Assembly: GCA_023150375.1 (NCBI GenBank)
Contig: JAKLLA010000013.1
Location: forward strand, 1-64,000
DNA: 64,000 nt
Reading direction: 5' to 3'
Source: Burkholderiaceae bacterium
Lineage (GTDB): Bacteria; Pseudomonadota; Gammaproteobacteria; Burkholderiales; Burkholderiaceae_C
Each line of letters starts with the position of its first letter. The stretch's first letter is position 1. The position numbers were made by a program, and so were the translations under genes. Shown one piece after another: positions 41,068 through 52,376 of this stretch. The notes under the pieces are model-generated. The model saw only the letters and a program-made list of their open reading frames with translations, did not search any database and was not told where the DNA came from.

Positions 41068-42552
41068 TCACCCGCCGCGGCGCAACCGCATCAGGCGCGG
41101 CAGCAGGACCACGGCCACGCAGACCACGAAGATCGCCGCCGACAGCGGACGCTCGAAGAACACCCGCACATGGCCCTCGCCGATGGACATGGCGTTGCGG
41201 AACTGCGCCTCGGCCAGCGGGCCGAGGATGAGGCCGACGATGACCGGTGCGGCCGGGAAGTCGTAGCGGCGGATCAGCACCCCGACCAGCCCGACCCCGA
41301 GCATCAGCAGCAGGTCGAAGGCGCTCTGGCGCATGCCGTACACGCCCACGGTGGCAAAGATCAGGATGCCGGCATACAGCGGTGCACGCGGGATCTTCAG
41401 CAGCTTCACCCACAGCCCCACCAGCGGCAGGTTGAGCACCAGCAGCATCACGTTGCCGATGTAGAGCGAGGCGATCAGCGCCCAGACCAGGCCGGAACTG
41501 GTCTGGAACAGCTGCGGGCCGGCCTGGATGCCGTAGTTCTGCAGCGCCGACAGCAGGATGGCCGCGGTCACCGAGGTCGGGATGCCCAGCGTCAGCAGCG
41601 GCACCAGCGTGGCGGTGACCGCCGAGTTGTTGGCCGCCTCGGGCCCGGCCACGCCTTCGATCGCGCCGCTGGTGCCGAACTCCTCCTTGTGGCGGCTGAG
41701 CTTGCGCTCCACGCCGTAGCTCAGGAAGGTCGGGATCTCGGTGCCGCCGGCCGGGATGGTGCCGAAGGGAAAGCCCAGCGCCGTGCCGCGCAACCAGGCC
41801 GGCCAGGAACGCCGCCATTCGCTGCGGGTCATGTGGGCGCGGCTCATGCGGTTCATCTCGCTGCTGCTGCGGCCCTCGTAGAGCGCGGTGTAGAGCGCCT
41901 CGCCCACCGCGAACAGGCCCACCGCGACCAGCACCACCTCCAGGCCGTCGAAGAACTCGGGGATGCCGCCGGTGTAGCGGCTCGCGCCGCTGATCTGGTC
42001 CATGCCGACCAGCCCGCCGGCGATGCCGACGAACAGCGCGGTCAGCCCGCGCAGCGCGCTGCGGCCCAGCACCGCGCTCACGGTGGTGAAGGCCAGCAGC
42101 ATCAGCATGAAGTACTCGGGCGGGCCCAGCGTGACCGCGAACTCGGCCACGTAGGGCGCGAACAGCGTCACCAGCACGGTGGCGATCGTTCCGGCGACGA
42201 AGCTGCCGATCGCGCTGGTGGCCAGGGCCGCGCCGGCCCGGCCGCTCTTGGCCATGCGAAAGCCCTCGAGGGCGGTGACCATCGTGCCGGTCTCGCCTGG
42301 CGTGTTCAGCAGGATCGAGGTGGTCGAGCCGCCGTACATCGCGCCGTAGTAGATGCCGCAGAAGAAGATCATCGACGCGGTGGGTTCCACCTGCGCGGTG
42401 ATCGGCAGCAGCATCGCCACCGTGACCGCCGGCCCGAGGCCGGGCAGCACGCCGATGGCGGTGCCCAGTGCACAGCCGACGAAGGCCCACATCAGGTTGA
42501 CCGGCGTGGCGGCGGTGGCGAAGCCGCCGAGCAGTTGCGTCCAGAGTTCCAT
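41068..42552 (-). CDS. tctA: tripartite tricarboxylate transporter, large permease TctA
   Basis: The 494-residue protein has 11-12 membrane helices and the TctA signature segments [27 protein letters not shown] and [23 protein letters not shown] in the first half, with their inverted-repeat counterpart [20 protein letters not shown] and [26 protein letters not shown] later (the second read from [10 protein letters not shown]). With TctB and the periplasmic TctC it forms a sodium- or proton-coupled carboxylate importer. It is the last gene of the tctCBA operon and ends facing hemH. Confidence 0.93.
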   Translation of the reverse strand: MELWTQLLGGFATAATPVNLMWAFVGCALGTAIGVLPGLGPAVTVAMLLPITAQVEPTASMIFFCGIYYGAMYGGSTTSILLNTPGETGTMVTALEGFRMAKSGRAGAALATSAIGSFVAGTIATVLVTLFAPYVAEFAVTLGPPEYFMLMLLAFTTVSAVLGRSALRGLTALFVGIAGGLVGMDQISGASRYTGGIPEFFDGLEVVLVAVGLFAVGEALYTALYEGRSSSEMNRMSRAHMTRSEWRRSWPAWLRGTALGFPFGTIPAGGTEIPTFLSYGVERKLSRHKEEFGTSGAIEGVAGPEAANNSAVTATLVPLLTLGIPTSVTAAILLSALQNYGIQAGPQLFQTSSGLVWALIASLYIGNVMLLVLNLPLVGLWVKLLKIPRAPLYAGILIFATVGVYGMRQSAFDLLLMLGVGLVGVLIRRYDFPAAPVIVGLILGPLAEAQFRNAMSIGEGHVRVFFERPLSAAIFVVCVAVVLLPRLMRLRRGG

Positions 42553-42573
42553 GTCCGACTCTCCGCGGGGGGC

Positions 42574-43104
42574 TCAGATCCAGCCGCTGCCGGTCAGGCC
42601 GGGCAGGTTGATGGCCAGGAACTTGGTGAACAGCCAGAAGGCCGGCGCCGCGATCGCCAGGCCCACCGCGGCGTCCTGCGCCAGCTGGCGCAGCCCGCCG
42701 TCGCGCCGGCCCTCGGCCCAGCGCAGCCCCCGCACCGCCAGCAGGTAGCACAGCGCGTTGGAGAGCACGAAGCCGGCGGTCTCGATCAGCGCGGCGTTGG
42801 CGACGATGCCGGCGGCCACCCAGGCCAGCGCCACCCAGTCGCCGCGCGCCGCGCCCGAGCCCTCGACCACCTCGCCGTGCGCCGCCCACCCCCCCGCCAG
42901 CGCCTGCCAGAGCAGCAGTGCGCCGCACAGGCCCAGCGCGGCGGCCATCGCCCAGGGCAGGAAGCTGGGGCCCACGCCGGCATAGCCGGCGTCGTCGGAA
43001 ATCGACCGCGCGCCCCAGGCCAGCGCCAGCGCCAGCAGCAGCACGCCGGCGCCCAGCGCGGCCTGCACGCCGCGGGAGTGGGTGGAGTGGAGCGGCGCGG
43101 TCAT
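42574..43104 (-). CDS. tctB: tripartite tricarboxylate transporter, small permease TctB
   Basis: The 176-residue product has four membrane helices (about 15-30, 45-65, 90-125 and 145-165) in the pattern of TctB. Its sequence is poorly conserved, as is usual for the family, so the call rests on position between tctC (four bases) and tctA (21 bases) and on the topology. The ATG at 43104 is taken because the next in-frame upstream start overlaps tctC. Confidence 0.88.
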   Translation of the reverse strand: MTAPLHSTHSRGVQAALGAGVLLLALALAWGARSISDDAGYAGVGPSFLPWAMAAALGLCGALLLWQALAGGWAAHGEVVEGSGAARGDWVALAWVAAGIVANAALIETAGFVLSNALCYLLAVRGLRWAEGRRDGGLRQLAQDAAVGLAIAAPAFWLFTKFLAINLPGLTGSGWI

Positions 43105-43108
43105 CGCG

Positions 43109-44068
43109 TCAGACCATCCCGGCCTTGACCATCGTGGCACGCAGCGCGGCGAAGTCGCGGTCCACGAAATCGGCGAACTCCTTGCCGGTCAGCAGCATCG
43201 GCGTCCAGCCGTTCTTCTCCAGCGCCTCGGCCCAGGACTTCGAGCGCGTGGCCTTGACCACCATGTCGGCCAGCGCCTTCTGCTGTGCCGGGGTGATGCC
43301 AGGGGCACCGTAGACACCGCGCCAGTTGCTGATCACCACCTCGATGCCCTGCTCCTTCAGCGTGGGCACGGCGATGCCCTTCAGGCGGGCCTCGGAGGTC
43401 ACGCCCACGGCCTTCATCTTGCCGGCCTCGATGTACTGGGCGAACTCGCTGTAGCCGCTGCCGCCGATCGTGACGTTGCCGCCCAGGATGGCCGCGGTGG
43501 CCTCGCCGCCCCCGCGGAAGGCGACGTAGTTGATCTTCGACGGGTCGACGCCGACAGCGCGCGCGATCATCGCCGCGGCGATGTGCTCGGTCGAGCCGCG
43601 CGAGCCGCCGCCCCACTTGACGCTGCCCGGGTCCTTCTTCATCTGCTCGATCACCTCGGCCATCGTCTTGAACGGCGAGTTGGCCGGCAGCACGAAGACG
43701 TTGTACTCGCCGGTCAGGCGGGCGATCGGGGTGCACTGGGTGATGCTGACCGGGGGCTTGTTGGAGATCAGGCCGCCGAGCATGACCGCGCCCATGACCA
43801 TCAGCGCGTTCGGGTCGCCCTTGCTGGCGTTGACGAACTGGGCCAGGCCCAGTGCGCCGGCCGCGCCGCCCTTGTTCTCGAAGGTCACGGAGGTGGCCAC
43901 GCCGGCATCCTGCAGCGCCTTGCCCAGGGCGCGGCCGGTGCTGTCCCAGCCGCCACCGGGGTTGGCCGGGATCATCATCTTGAGGTTCGCGTTCGCCCAG
44001 GACGTGCCGGGCAGCGCCGAGGCGGCGCCCAGGGCGAGCAGGGATTTCAGGAAGGCGTCACGGCGCAT
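43109..44068 (-). CDS. tctC: tripartite tricarboxylate transporter, periplasmic binding protein TctC
   Basis: The 319-residue product has a signal peptide (MRRDAFLKSLLALGAASALPGTSWA) and the Bug/TctC fold: MIPANPGGGWDSTGRALGKAL at the ligand-binding loop, ENKGGAAGALGLAQFV, and WGGGSRGSTEHIAAAMIARA. The Asp/Ser/Gly residues that grip carboxylates are in the expected places. As first gene of the tctCBA operon, divergent from tctDE, it is likely induced by the substrate through that two-component system. The exact ligand (citrate, tricarballylate, terephthalate or other) cannot be told. Confidence 0.93.
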   Translation of the reverse strand: MRRDAFLKSLLALGAASALPGTSWANANLKMMIPANPGGGWDSTGRALGKALQDAGVATSVTFENKGGAAGALGLAQFVNASKGDPNALMVMGAVMLGGLISNKPPVSITQCTPIARLTGEYNVFVLPANSPFKTMAEVIEQMKKDPGSVKWGGGSRGSTEHIAAAMIARAVGVDPSKINYVAFRGGGEATAAILGGNVTIGGSGYSEFAQYIEAGKMKAVGVTSEARLKGIAVPTLKEQGIEVVISNWRGVYGAPGITPAQQKALADMVVKATRSKSWAEALEKNGWTPMLLTGKEFADFVDRDFAALRATMVKAGMV

Positions 44069-44209
44069 GTCGGGTCTCCTCTCGAGGCGGGTTGGAACAC
44101 AGGGGAGATGCTCGGCCGCGAAGCTGTCGAAGTGCTGTCCAGGAACCTGGGGACATCCCGGGGGAGCGCACCCGCGGCGATCCCGGTGCTGCGCTTACGA
44201 TGCGCGCCC

Positions 44210-44884
44210 ATGAAACTGCTGCTCGTCGAAGACAACCCCGCGATGCTCGCCACGCTGCAGCGCAGCTTCGAGCGCTGCGGCTTCCAGGTGGTCACCTGCC
44301 CCGACGGCGCCAAGGCCCTGAACCGCTGGCAGGCCAGCCTGCCCGACGTGGTGCTGCTCGACCTCAGCCTGCCCGGGCGCGACGGACTGGAGGTGCTGGG
44401 CGACGCGCGACACGCCGGCCTGACCACGCCGGTGCTGCTGCTCACCGCCCGCGGCACGGTGGGCGACCGCATCCTCGGGCTCAACGCCGGCGCGGACGAC
44501 TACCTGCCCAAGCCCTTCGACCTGGACGAACTCGAGGCCCGGGTGCGCGCCCTGGCGCGCCGGGGCGGGGCCACGGCCGGCGAGGGCCCGCGACGCAGCA
44601 GCTGGCAGGGCCTGGCGGTGGACCCGGACAGCGGCGCGGTGTACCTGGACGACCGGCCCCTGGACCTGACCCCGCGCGAGTCGGCGCTGCTGCGCGCGCT
44701 GCTGCAGCGCCCCGGGCAGGCCGTCTCGCGCGAGCGCCTGCTCGAGCAGGTCTTCGCCGGCCAGCCCGACGTGCAGCCCGACGCGATCGAGGTGGTGGCC
44801 TACCGCCTGCGCAAGCGGCTGGCCGGCGCACCGGTCAAGCTGGTCACGCTGCGCGGCCTGGGCTATCTGCTCTCGCCGCAATGA
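44210..44884 (+). CDS. tctD: OmpR-family response regulator TctD
   Basis: The 224-residue product has a receiver domain (KLLLVEDNPAML; phosphoacceptor Asp51 in VVLLDLSLPG; Lys in YLPKPFD) and an OmpR-type winged helix (LTPRESALLRALLQRPGQAVSRERL, then AIEVVAYRLRKRL). The ATG at 44210 gives the standard N-terminus. It overlaps the kinase gene by four bases and is divergent from tctCBA, the arrangement of TctDE systems that switch on tricarboxylate uptake. The 141-base region to tctC should contain the target site, but no clear repeat was found. Confidence 0.92.
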   Translation: MKLLLVEDNPAMLATLQRSFERCGFQVVTCPDGAKALNRWQASLPDVVLLDLSLPGRDGLEVLGDARHAGLTTPVLLLTARGTVGDRILGLNAGADDYLPKPFDLDELEARVRALARRGGATAGEGPRRSSWQGLAVDPDSGAVYLDDRPLDLTPRESALLRALLQRPGQAVSRERLLEQVFAGQPDVQPDAIEVVAYRLRKRLAGAPVKLVTLRGLGYLLSPQ

Positions 44885-46356
44885 GCCCGGCCCCGCCGCA
44901 GCCCCGGCCGCGCGCCAGCCTGCGCGGCCGGCTGCTGCGCGGGATCCTGCCCCCGCTGCTCCTGCTGATCGGCCTGAACGCCGCGGTGCACTACCACCAG
45001 GCCCGCGAAGCGGCCGACCTGGCCTACGACCGCACCCTGCTGGCCTCGGCCAAGGCCATCGGCGAGACGCTGCAGGTCGACCTGTCCACCGAGCGGCCGC
45101 GCGCGGTGGCCCGCCTGCCCTACTCGGCGCTGGACACTTTCGAGGCCGACAGCCGCAGCCGCATGTACTACAAGGTGCTGGGCTTCGACGGCGAGCTGGT
45201 CTCCGGCTTCGACGACCTGCCCAGCCGCAGCGGTGCGCTGCCCGAGCAGAACGTCTACGCGGCGCTGGTGCACTTCTACGACGACGTCTACCGCGGCATG
45301 CCGGTGCGCATGGCTGTGCTGCTGCAGCCGGTGGCCACCGGCGGCGGGCACGGCATGGCGCGGGTGCAGGTGGCCGAGACGCTGGAACTGCGCGAGGCGG
45401 CGGCGCGCCGCGCGATGACCGAGGCGCTGTGGAGCCAGGCCCTGCTGCTGGCCGTGGTGGTGGGGGTGGTGGGGGTGGTCGTGCAGATGGCCACCCGACC
45501 GGTGCGAGCGCTCGGCGCGGCGATCGAGGCCCGGGCGGAGAACGACCTGTCGCCGCTGGACGACCGCGAGGCGCCCGCCGAACTGCTGCCGCTGCTGCAG
45601 GCCATCCACCACACGATGGACCGGCTGGGCCGGCTGCTGGCCCACCAGCAGCGCTTCGTGCGCGACGCGGCCCATCAGCTGCGCACCCCGCTGGCGGTGA
45701 TGAAGGTGCAGCTGCAGTCGGCCCGGCGCGGCGACATCGAGCCGCAGCGCGCGCTCGACGAGATCGCCCGGACGGTCGACGCGGCCACCCAGCTGGCCAA
45801 CCAGATGCTCGCGCTGGCGCGCGCCGAGCAGCTGCAGCAGCAGCCGCCGGCCGACGCGGTGGACATCGAGCCGCTGCTGCGCGGCATCGCCCTGGAGCTG
45901 GCGCCGCTGATCGCCCAGCGCGAGCTGGACTTCGAGCTGCGCAGCACCCCGGCCCGGGTGCGCACCCCGCCCTGGGCGCTGCGCGAACTGGCGCGCAACC
46001 TGATCGCCAACGCCATCACCCACAGCCCGAGCCAGGGCCGCCTGGTCGTGTCGCTGGACTGCCGCGCCTCGACCGCCTGCCTGGAGGTCTGCGACAGCGG
46101 CGGCGGCATCCCGGCCGACCAGCTGGCGGTGGTCTGGGAGCCCTTTGCCCGGGCCAGCACGGCCGGCCGTGCCACGCCCGACGCCCACCACGGCAGCGGG
46201 CTGGGCCTGGCGATCTGCCGGGAGATCGTGCACTCGCTGGGTGGACGCATCGAACTGCACAATCGCGGCAGCACGCCGGGACGCATCGACGGGCTGGATG
46301 CCCGGGTCTGGCTGCCGCTGGCCGCCGAGCCGCCCGGCCCGGCGCCGTCCTCCTGA
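44881..46356 (+). CDS. tctE: sensor histidine kinase TctE
   Basis: The 491-residue product has two membrane helices (about 21-37 and 183-205) around a periplasmic sensor domain, a HAMP-like linker, the HisKA domain with phosphorylated His265 in RDAAHQLRTPLAV, and a HATPase domain (NLIANAITHSPSQGRLV, CDSGGGIP and GLGLAICREIVHSLGG). It is the kinase for TctD and should sense extracellular carboxylate, possibly together with TctC. The start ATGA overlap with tctD ties translation of the two. Confidence 0.92.
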   Translation: MSPAPPQPRPRASLRGRLLRGILPPLLLLIGLNAAVHYHQAREAADLAYDRTLLASAKAIGETLQVDLSTERPRAVARLPYSALDTFEADSRSRMYYKVLGFDGELVSGFDDLPSRSGALPEQNVYAALVHFYDDVYRGMPVRMAVLLQPVATGGGHGMARVQVAETLELREAAARRAMTEALWSQALLLAVVVGVVGVVVQMATRPVRALGAAIEARAENDLSPLDDREAPAELLPLLQAIHHTMDRLGRLLAHQQRFVRDAAHQLRTPLAVMKVQLQSARRGDIEPQRALDEIARTVDAATQLANQMLALARAEQLQQQPPADAVDIEPLLRGIALELAPLIAQRELDFELRSTPARVRTPPWALRELARNLIANAITHSPSQGRLVVSLDCRASTACLEVCDSGGGIPADQLAVVWEPFARASTAGRATPDAHHGSGLGLAICREIVHSLGGRIELHNRGSTPGRIDGLDARVWLPLAAEPPGPAPSS

Positions 46357-46366
46357 GCCTTCTTCG

Positions 46367-46828
46367 ATGAGCCGACGTTCCCCTTCCCCGCCCGACCGGG
46401 CCACCGACCCGCAGGTCCCCCGCATGCGCCTGGACAAGTGGCTCTGGGCCGCCCGCTTCTTCAAGACCCGCAGCCTGGCGGCCGAGGCGCTCGAGCGCGG
46501 CCGCGTGCAGCTCGACGGCCAGGATGCCAAACCCTCGCGCGAGGTGCGCCCGGGCGACCGGCTGGCGATCCGCCAGGGCAGCAGCCCGGTGGCGCGCGAG
46601 GTGCTGGTGCTGGGCCTGTCGGCACTGCGCGGTCCGGCCCCGGCCGCGCAGGCCCTCTACCGCGAGACCGAGGCCAGCCTGGCCGCCCAGGCTGCCTGGG
46701 CGGCGCAGCGCCACCTGCATGCCGAGCCGGCCGCCAGCATCGAGCAGGGCCGCCCCACCAAGGCAGCACGCCGCCAGCTGGCCGAGTGGCAGCGCTGGAG
46801 CGCCACGCTCGACGACGACGAAGCCTGA
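46367..46828 (+). CDS. hslR: Hsp15-like S4-domain RNA-binding protein
   Basis: The 153-residue product carries an S4 domain (RLDKWLWAARFFKTRSLAAEALERGRVQLDG) and the C-terminal basic helix of Hsp15 (GRPTKAARRQLAEWQ). Hsp15 binds stalled 50S subunits carrying nascent chains and helps recycle them after heat shock. With ATG 46367 an extra 19-residue basic/Pro-rich leader precedes the S4 domain; ATG 46424 gives the usual N-terminus and is a real alternative. It starts ten bases after tctE but is not functionally related. Confidence 0.88.
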   Translation: MSRRSPSPPDRATDPQVPRMRLDKWLWAARFFKTRSLAAEALERGRVQLDGQDAKPSREVRPGDRLAIRQGSSPVAREVLVLGLSALRGPAPAAQALYRETEASLAAQAAWAAQRHLHAEPAASIEQGRPTKAARRQLAEWQRWSATLDDDEA

Positions 46829-46912
46829 CCGGCAGCGCTCGCCCGCAGAGGGGCCGCTGCGCGGCAGGTCCGCCGAAGCAGAGGCCCGGGGCCTCGCCCG
46901 GGCCGGGCGGGC

Positions 46913-48439
46913 TCAGCGCGATTCGCGCAGCCGGATCTTGCGGGCCAGCAGCACACCGTCCTGCCAGAGCCCCTCGACCTCGACGGACTGCTCCGGCAGC
47001 GCCTGCGGCTGCTGCGCCGACAGCGGTGCACGGAAATAGGTGCTGTCGTTCCAGCGCACCGTGTAGACCTCGTTGTCGCGGTGACGCAGCGTGAACCGGC
47101 GCGCCGCCGCATCGACCGTGCCGACCACGCCGTGGCGCTCGATCACCCGGTCGCGCACCGGCTCCTGGTCGTCGGCATCGGCACGGCAGACCACGCTGGC
47201 GGCCACCAGCACGCCTCGGCGCATCGCGCCGGCGACCTCGACGTACTGATCGTCGGCCAGCGCGGCGGCCGTGCAGGCGCCGAAGTCCACCGTCGCCTCG
47301 GGTTCCACATGCACCCAGGTGTCGCGCACCCGGAAGACATTGCCGTCGTCGTTCAGATCGACCACGGTGCCGCTGACCCGCGTCACGTCCTGCACGGAGT
47401 GCACGTGGATCTCCTCGGCCAGCAGCTCGCCGTCGGCGGACTGCACGCCTTCGGCGCGCAGGTACAGCCCCAGCCCCAGCTCGGCATCCGCCGGCTCGAG
47501 ACGGGTGGCAGCAAGCACACGCACCCAGACCCCGTCGACCTGCAGCCGGATGACGCCCGCTTCGCGCTGCAGCCGGGTGACCGGGCCGCCGACGCTGACC
47601 CGGTCCTCGGCACTCCATTCGCCGCTGCGCTCACCCACGCGCAGGCGCGCCGCGGTGAGGGTCTGCGTGGCCTCGTCCCAGGCGCCGGTCGCGGCGTGCA
47701 CGCGCAGCCACTGGCCCACCGCCGGCGCGCTGCCGACGGGCGACACCGGCGTGCCGGCGGGCACCCGCACCCGCAGGGCGCCGATGCGCAGACCGCCGTC
47801 TTCCACGGCGGTGACGCTGCCCGATACCTTCAGCCCGCTCGGCTGGCCGAGCTTCTCGATGCGGGTGGCCTGCAGCTGCTCGCCACCGTCGACGGCCAGG
47901 CGATAGGCATGCACCTCGACCAGGTCGCCCGAGCGCAAGGCCTCGAGATCCTCGCCCGGCGTCCCGGTGTCGACCACCGTGAGCGGTCCGCGCGCCGGGT
48001 CGGTGTTGACCCGCACCGTCTGGCCGAGCACGGTCAGGCCGTCGGCCTGCACCGCCGCCACCGGGCCGACCAGGCTGGGTTCGATGCGGATGCGGCGCAC
48101 CTGGGCGCGCTCGCCGCTGTCGGGATCGAAGGCCAGTTCGACCCGCTGCCCCACCCGGGCCTCGGCCAGCACGAGGGCGCCGTCGGTGCCCTCGATCTCG
48201 ACGCGCGCCTGGCTGTCGTCGTAGGCCACCCCGTCGACGTAGATGCTGCCGAAGCCGGTCACCGTGCCGGCGCTGCTGCCCTGCGGCGCCGCGCCGGTGC
48301 CGTTCGAGCCGACGCCGCTGCCGCCGCAGGCAACCAGCGCGGCCAGCCAGGCGGCCGCCAGGCCGGCGCGAAGCGCGCGGCATCCGCCCGATGCGGGCGG
48401 TCGGGACACTGCAAGCGGTCGAGTTTCCATCGCGGTCAT
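46913..48439 (-). CDS. lipoprotein with repeated DUF5666 domains
   Basis: The 508-residue product has a lipoprotein leader with lipobox LVAC (Cys38) and then a series of DUF5666-like beta-strand repeats (about four to five, for example near 55-120, 130-205, 205-280, 285-350 and 370-500; recurrent patterns VxGxVxxVxxxxxxVxGxxVxV such as VTGFGSIYVDGVAY and VSGSVTAVEDGGLRIG). The repeats resemble OB-like or beta-barrel modules of unknown ligand. The start overlaps the stop of the DUF6502 gene by four bases (ATGA), so the two form a coupled pair that I recall being conserved in this bacterial group. A surface or periplasmic role is likely; function is unknown. Confidence 0.82.
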   Translation of the reverse strand: MTAMETRPLAVSRPPASGGCRALRAGLAAAWLAALVACGGSGVGSNGTGAAPQGSSAGTVTGFGSIYVDGVAYDDSQARVEIEGTDGALVLAEARVGQRVELAFDPDSGERAQVRRIRIEPSLVGPVAAVQADGLTVLGQTVRVNTDPARGPLTVVDTGTPGEDLEALRSGDLVEVHAYRLAVDGGEQLQATRIEKLGQPSGLKVSGSVTAVEDGGLRIGALRVRVPAGTPVSPVGSAPAVGQWLRVHAATGAWDEATQTLTAARLRVGERSGEWSAEDRVSVGGPVTRLQREAGVIRLQVDGVWVRVLAATRLEPADAELGLGLYLRAEGVQSADGELLAEEIHVHSVQDVTRVSGTVVDLNDDGNVFRVRDTWVHVEPEATVDFGACTAAALADDQYVEVAGAMRRGVLVAASVVCRADADDQEPVRDRVIERHGVVGTVDAAARRFTLRHRDNEVYTVRWNDSTYFRAPLSAQQPQALPEQSVEVEGLWQDGVLLARKIRLRESR

Positions 48440-49359
48440 TTCCGTGTTCCGGAGCGGCGGGGGGGGCGGGCCGGCGCCTGGACCAGCTCGCTCGACTCCG
48501 ACTCCCGGTAGTAGTAGGCGCCGAAGCGCATGCGCTCACGCGGCAGCGCCACGGGCGAGGCCTCGCGGGCGGCATCGTCGCCCACCAGCCGGGCCGTGGC
48601 CGCCTGCGCCATCGCCTCGAAGGCGGCCGCCCAGAGGTCGCGGGCCAGTTCGCCGAGCGCCTCCGCCGAGGCCGGGCTGAGCCCGTAGGCGTACACGCTC
48701 TGCTCGAGCAGTCGAGCACCGTCGGGCGCCGCAAGGTTGTGCACCGCCGCGTTCAGGTGGTCGGCCACGTTGACCGCCAGGGTCTGGGCCGCCGCCTGCT
48801 CGTCGGCGCCGGCGAGGAACTGGTCGGCCAGCAGTTCGACCTCGTCGTCCTGCACGCGCAACAGGCCCAGGCGCTGCATCTCCTCGAGCAGGGTGCGCGG
48901 ATGCACGTCGCTGGAAACCTCGCGCGCCAGGGCCTCGAAGCTGGGCATCGGCCCGTGGCGCGGCAGCCGGCTGCGCAGCACGCCACCGGGGGTGCCCTCC
49001 ACCGAGGGCAGGCGCAGCCGCGGGTCGCTCACCCAGCGGGTGAACAGCATCGATGCCGGCGTGGGCACCAGACTGGCCTGCACCTCGGGCAGCGCGGCCA
49101 TGGCACGCACGTCCTTGCGGTGCACGCCGGAAAGCACGCTCAGCGCCGAATCGGTCACCTTGGCGTCGCGCGACAGCAGATCGCGCCGGGCCTCGCAGAC
49201 GAAGACCTGCTTGAGCCCCTGAGCCACCGCCCCATAGTGCACGCCGTTGCGCAGCAGCCAGCGCACCAGCGGCGCAAGCACCAGCATGGCAGCATCCAGG
49301 CTGTGCTGGGCACGGTCGTTCGGTATCGCTGCACCAGGGGAAGTCTCGGTCGGGTCCAT
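48436..49359 (-). CDS. DUF6502-family protein, putative DNA-binding
   Basis: The 307-residue soluble product matches DUF6502: LVRWLLRNGVHYGAVAQGLKQVFV near the N-terminus, followed by a helix-turn-helix-like part (KVTDSALSVLSGVHRKDVRAM) and helical C-terminal half with LLEEMQRLGLLRVQDDEVEL. The N-terminal segment looks like a winged helix, so a transcriptional regulator is plausible, but no experimental role is known to me. It is translationally coupled to the DUF5666 lipoprotein gene and divergent from grpE with a 287-base gap. Confidence 0.8.
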   Translation of the reverse strand: MDPTETSPGAAIPNDRAQHSLDAAMLVLAPLVRWLLRNGVHYGAVAQGLKQVFVCEARRDLLSRDAKVTDSALSVLSGVHRKDVRAMAALPEVQASLVPTPASMLFTRWVSDPRLRLPSVEGTPGGVLRSRLPRHGPMPSFEALAREVSSDVHPRTLLEEMQRLGLLRVQDDEVELLADQFLAGADEQAAAQTLAVNVADHLNAAVHNLAAPDGARLLEQSVYAYGLSPASAEALGELARDLWAAAFEAMAQAATARLVGDDAAREASPVALPRERMRFGAYYYRESESSELVQAPARPPRRSGTRK

Positions 49360-49579
49360 CGCTTGCGGCTGTGTGTGCTCTCCTCACGCCCGGCCCGAGG
49401 GCCGGCCCGCGCCCCGCGCGCCATGGGATCCCTGCTCGGGACATCTCGTGGGATGGTTTCCCAGCATTGTGCCGTCGAAATCGATCCGCGCGCGAGCCGT
49501 CCAGCCCGACTTGCCCCGACCGGGCCACCGGGTGGGCCGACCGACCTCCCGGAGCGTGAAAAAATGCCGACGATGCCCT

Positions 49580-49619
49580 CTTGAATTCAGGGCCTCGCGC
49601 ATCATTTCTGCGCGAGGCC
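49580..49619 (+). promoter_or_regulatory. sigma-32-like element and 10-bp perfect inverted repeat before grpE
   Basis: CTTGAA (49580-49585) is a sigma-32-type -35; thirteen bases on, GCATCATT could be the -10. This overlaps a perfect repeat, GGCCTCGCGC (49591-49600), nine bases, GCGCGAGGCC (49610-49619). The nine-base spacer is that of CIRCE operators, but the sequence is not CIRCE. It may be an operator or an RNA hairpin in the leader. Confidence 0.5.
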
Positions 49620-49646
49620 GCGTCGACGCGGCGAGGAACGCATCCC

Positions 49647-50198
49647 ATGAACGAACCACAATCCGCCCCCGCCACCGACCTCCCCGCCCAGGACGACACC
49701 ACCGCCGAGCCGGGCACCGATGCGCGCCAGGCCGAGCTCGAAGCCCGCCTGGCCGAACTGGAAGCCAAGAACGCCGAACTGGCCGATGCCTACCTGCGGG
49801 CCAAGGCCGAGGCCGACAACACCCGCCGCCGTGCCGACGAGGAGATCGCCAAGTCGCGCAAGTTCGCGGTGGAGTCCTTCGCCGAGGCGATGCTGCCGGT
49901 CAAGGACAGCCTGGAGCTGGCGATCGCCACCCATGCCAGCGGCCAGGGCACGCCCGAGCAGCTGATCGAGGGCGTTCACGCCACGCTGCGCCAGCTCGGC
50001 CAGGCGCTGGAGCGCAACAAGGTGCTGGAGGTGAACCCGCCGGCGGGCACCCGGTTCGACCCGCACCAGCACCAGGCCATCAGCGTGGTACCGGCCGAAC
50101 AGGAGGCCAACACCGTGGTCTCGGTGCTGCAGAAGGGCTATCTGATCGCCGAGCGGGTGCTGCGCCCCGCGCTGGTGACCGTCGCCGCGGCCAAGTGA
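49647..50198 (+). CDS. grpE: nucleotide exchange factor GrpE
   Basis: The 183-residue product has the long N-terminal coiled coil ([42 protein letters not shown], about 28-70) and the C-terminal beta domain ([28 protein letters not shown], then [17 protein letters not shown]). It releases ADP from DnaK and acts as a thermosensor. The ATG at 49647 follows GAGGAA. It heads the grpE-dnaK-dnaJ cluster; a sigma-32-like element and a perfect hairpin lie in front. Confidence 0.95.
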   Translation: MNEPQSAPATDLPAQDDTTAEPGTDARQAELEARLAELEAKNAELADAYLRAKAEADNTRRRADEEIAKSRKFAVESFAEAMLPVKDSLELAIATHASGQGTPEQLIEGVHATLRQLGQALERNKVLEVNPPAGTRFDPHQHQAISVVPAEQEANTVVSVLQKGYLIAERVLRPALVTVAAAK

Positions 50199-50237
50199 CC
50201 GCTCACCCGCACCGGGCCGACGGCCAGCCGCACAGGG

Positions 50238-50265
50238 CTTGAAAGTCGGGCACCGGACCACAACT
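50238..50265 (+). promoter_or_regulatory. sigma-32-type promoter before dnaK
   Basis: CTTGAAA (50238-50244), thirteen bases, then CCACAACT (50258-50265) resembles CTTGAAA-N11-16-CCCCATNT. It would let dnaK be transcribed from its own heat-shock promoter in addition to read-through from grpE. Confidence 0.6.
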
Positions 50266-50300
50266 CGAAGACAACCGTTTCAGCATCCAGGAGCACCCAC

Positions 50301-52238
<1,938 letters not shown>

Positions 52239-52376
52239 TCGGCTGCGTCGCCCGGGGCCCTGCGGCCTGCGGGTGACGCCCGGCTCCACGCCGCGTTCGG
52301 AGCGACAGGCCCTGCCTGCAGCCCGACGCGGCGCCTTCGTTTTCACGGATCAGCTTCCACGCATCAGAGACTGCTC

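Noticed and set aside
49591-49619. CIRCE operator for HrcA before grpE
   Set aside because: Spacing of nine bases fits, but the half-sites do not resemble TTAGCACTC/GAGTGCTAA.
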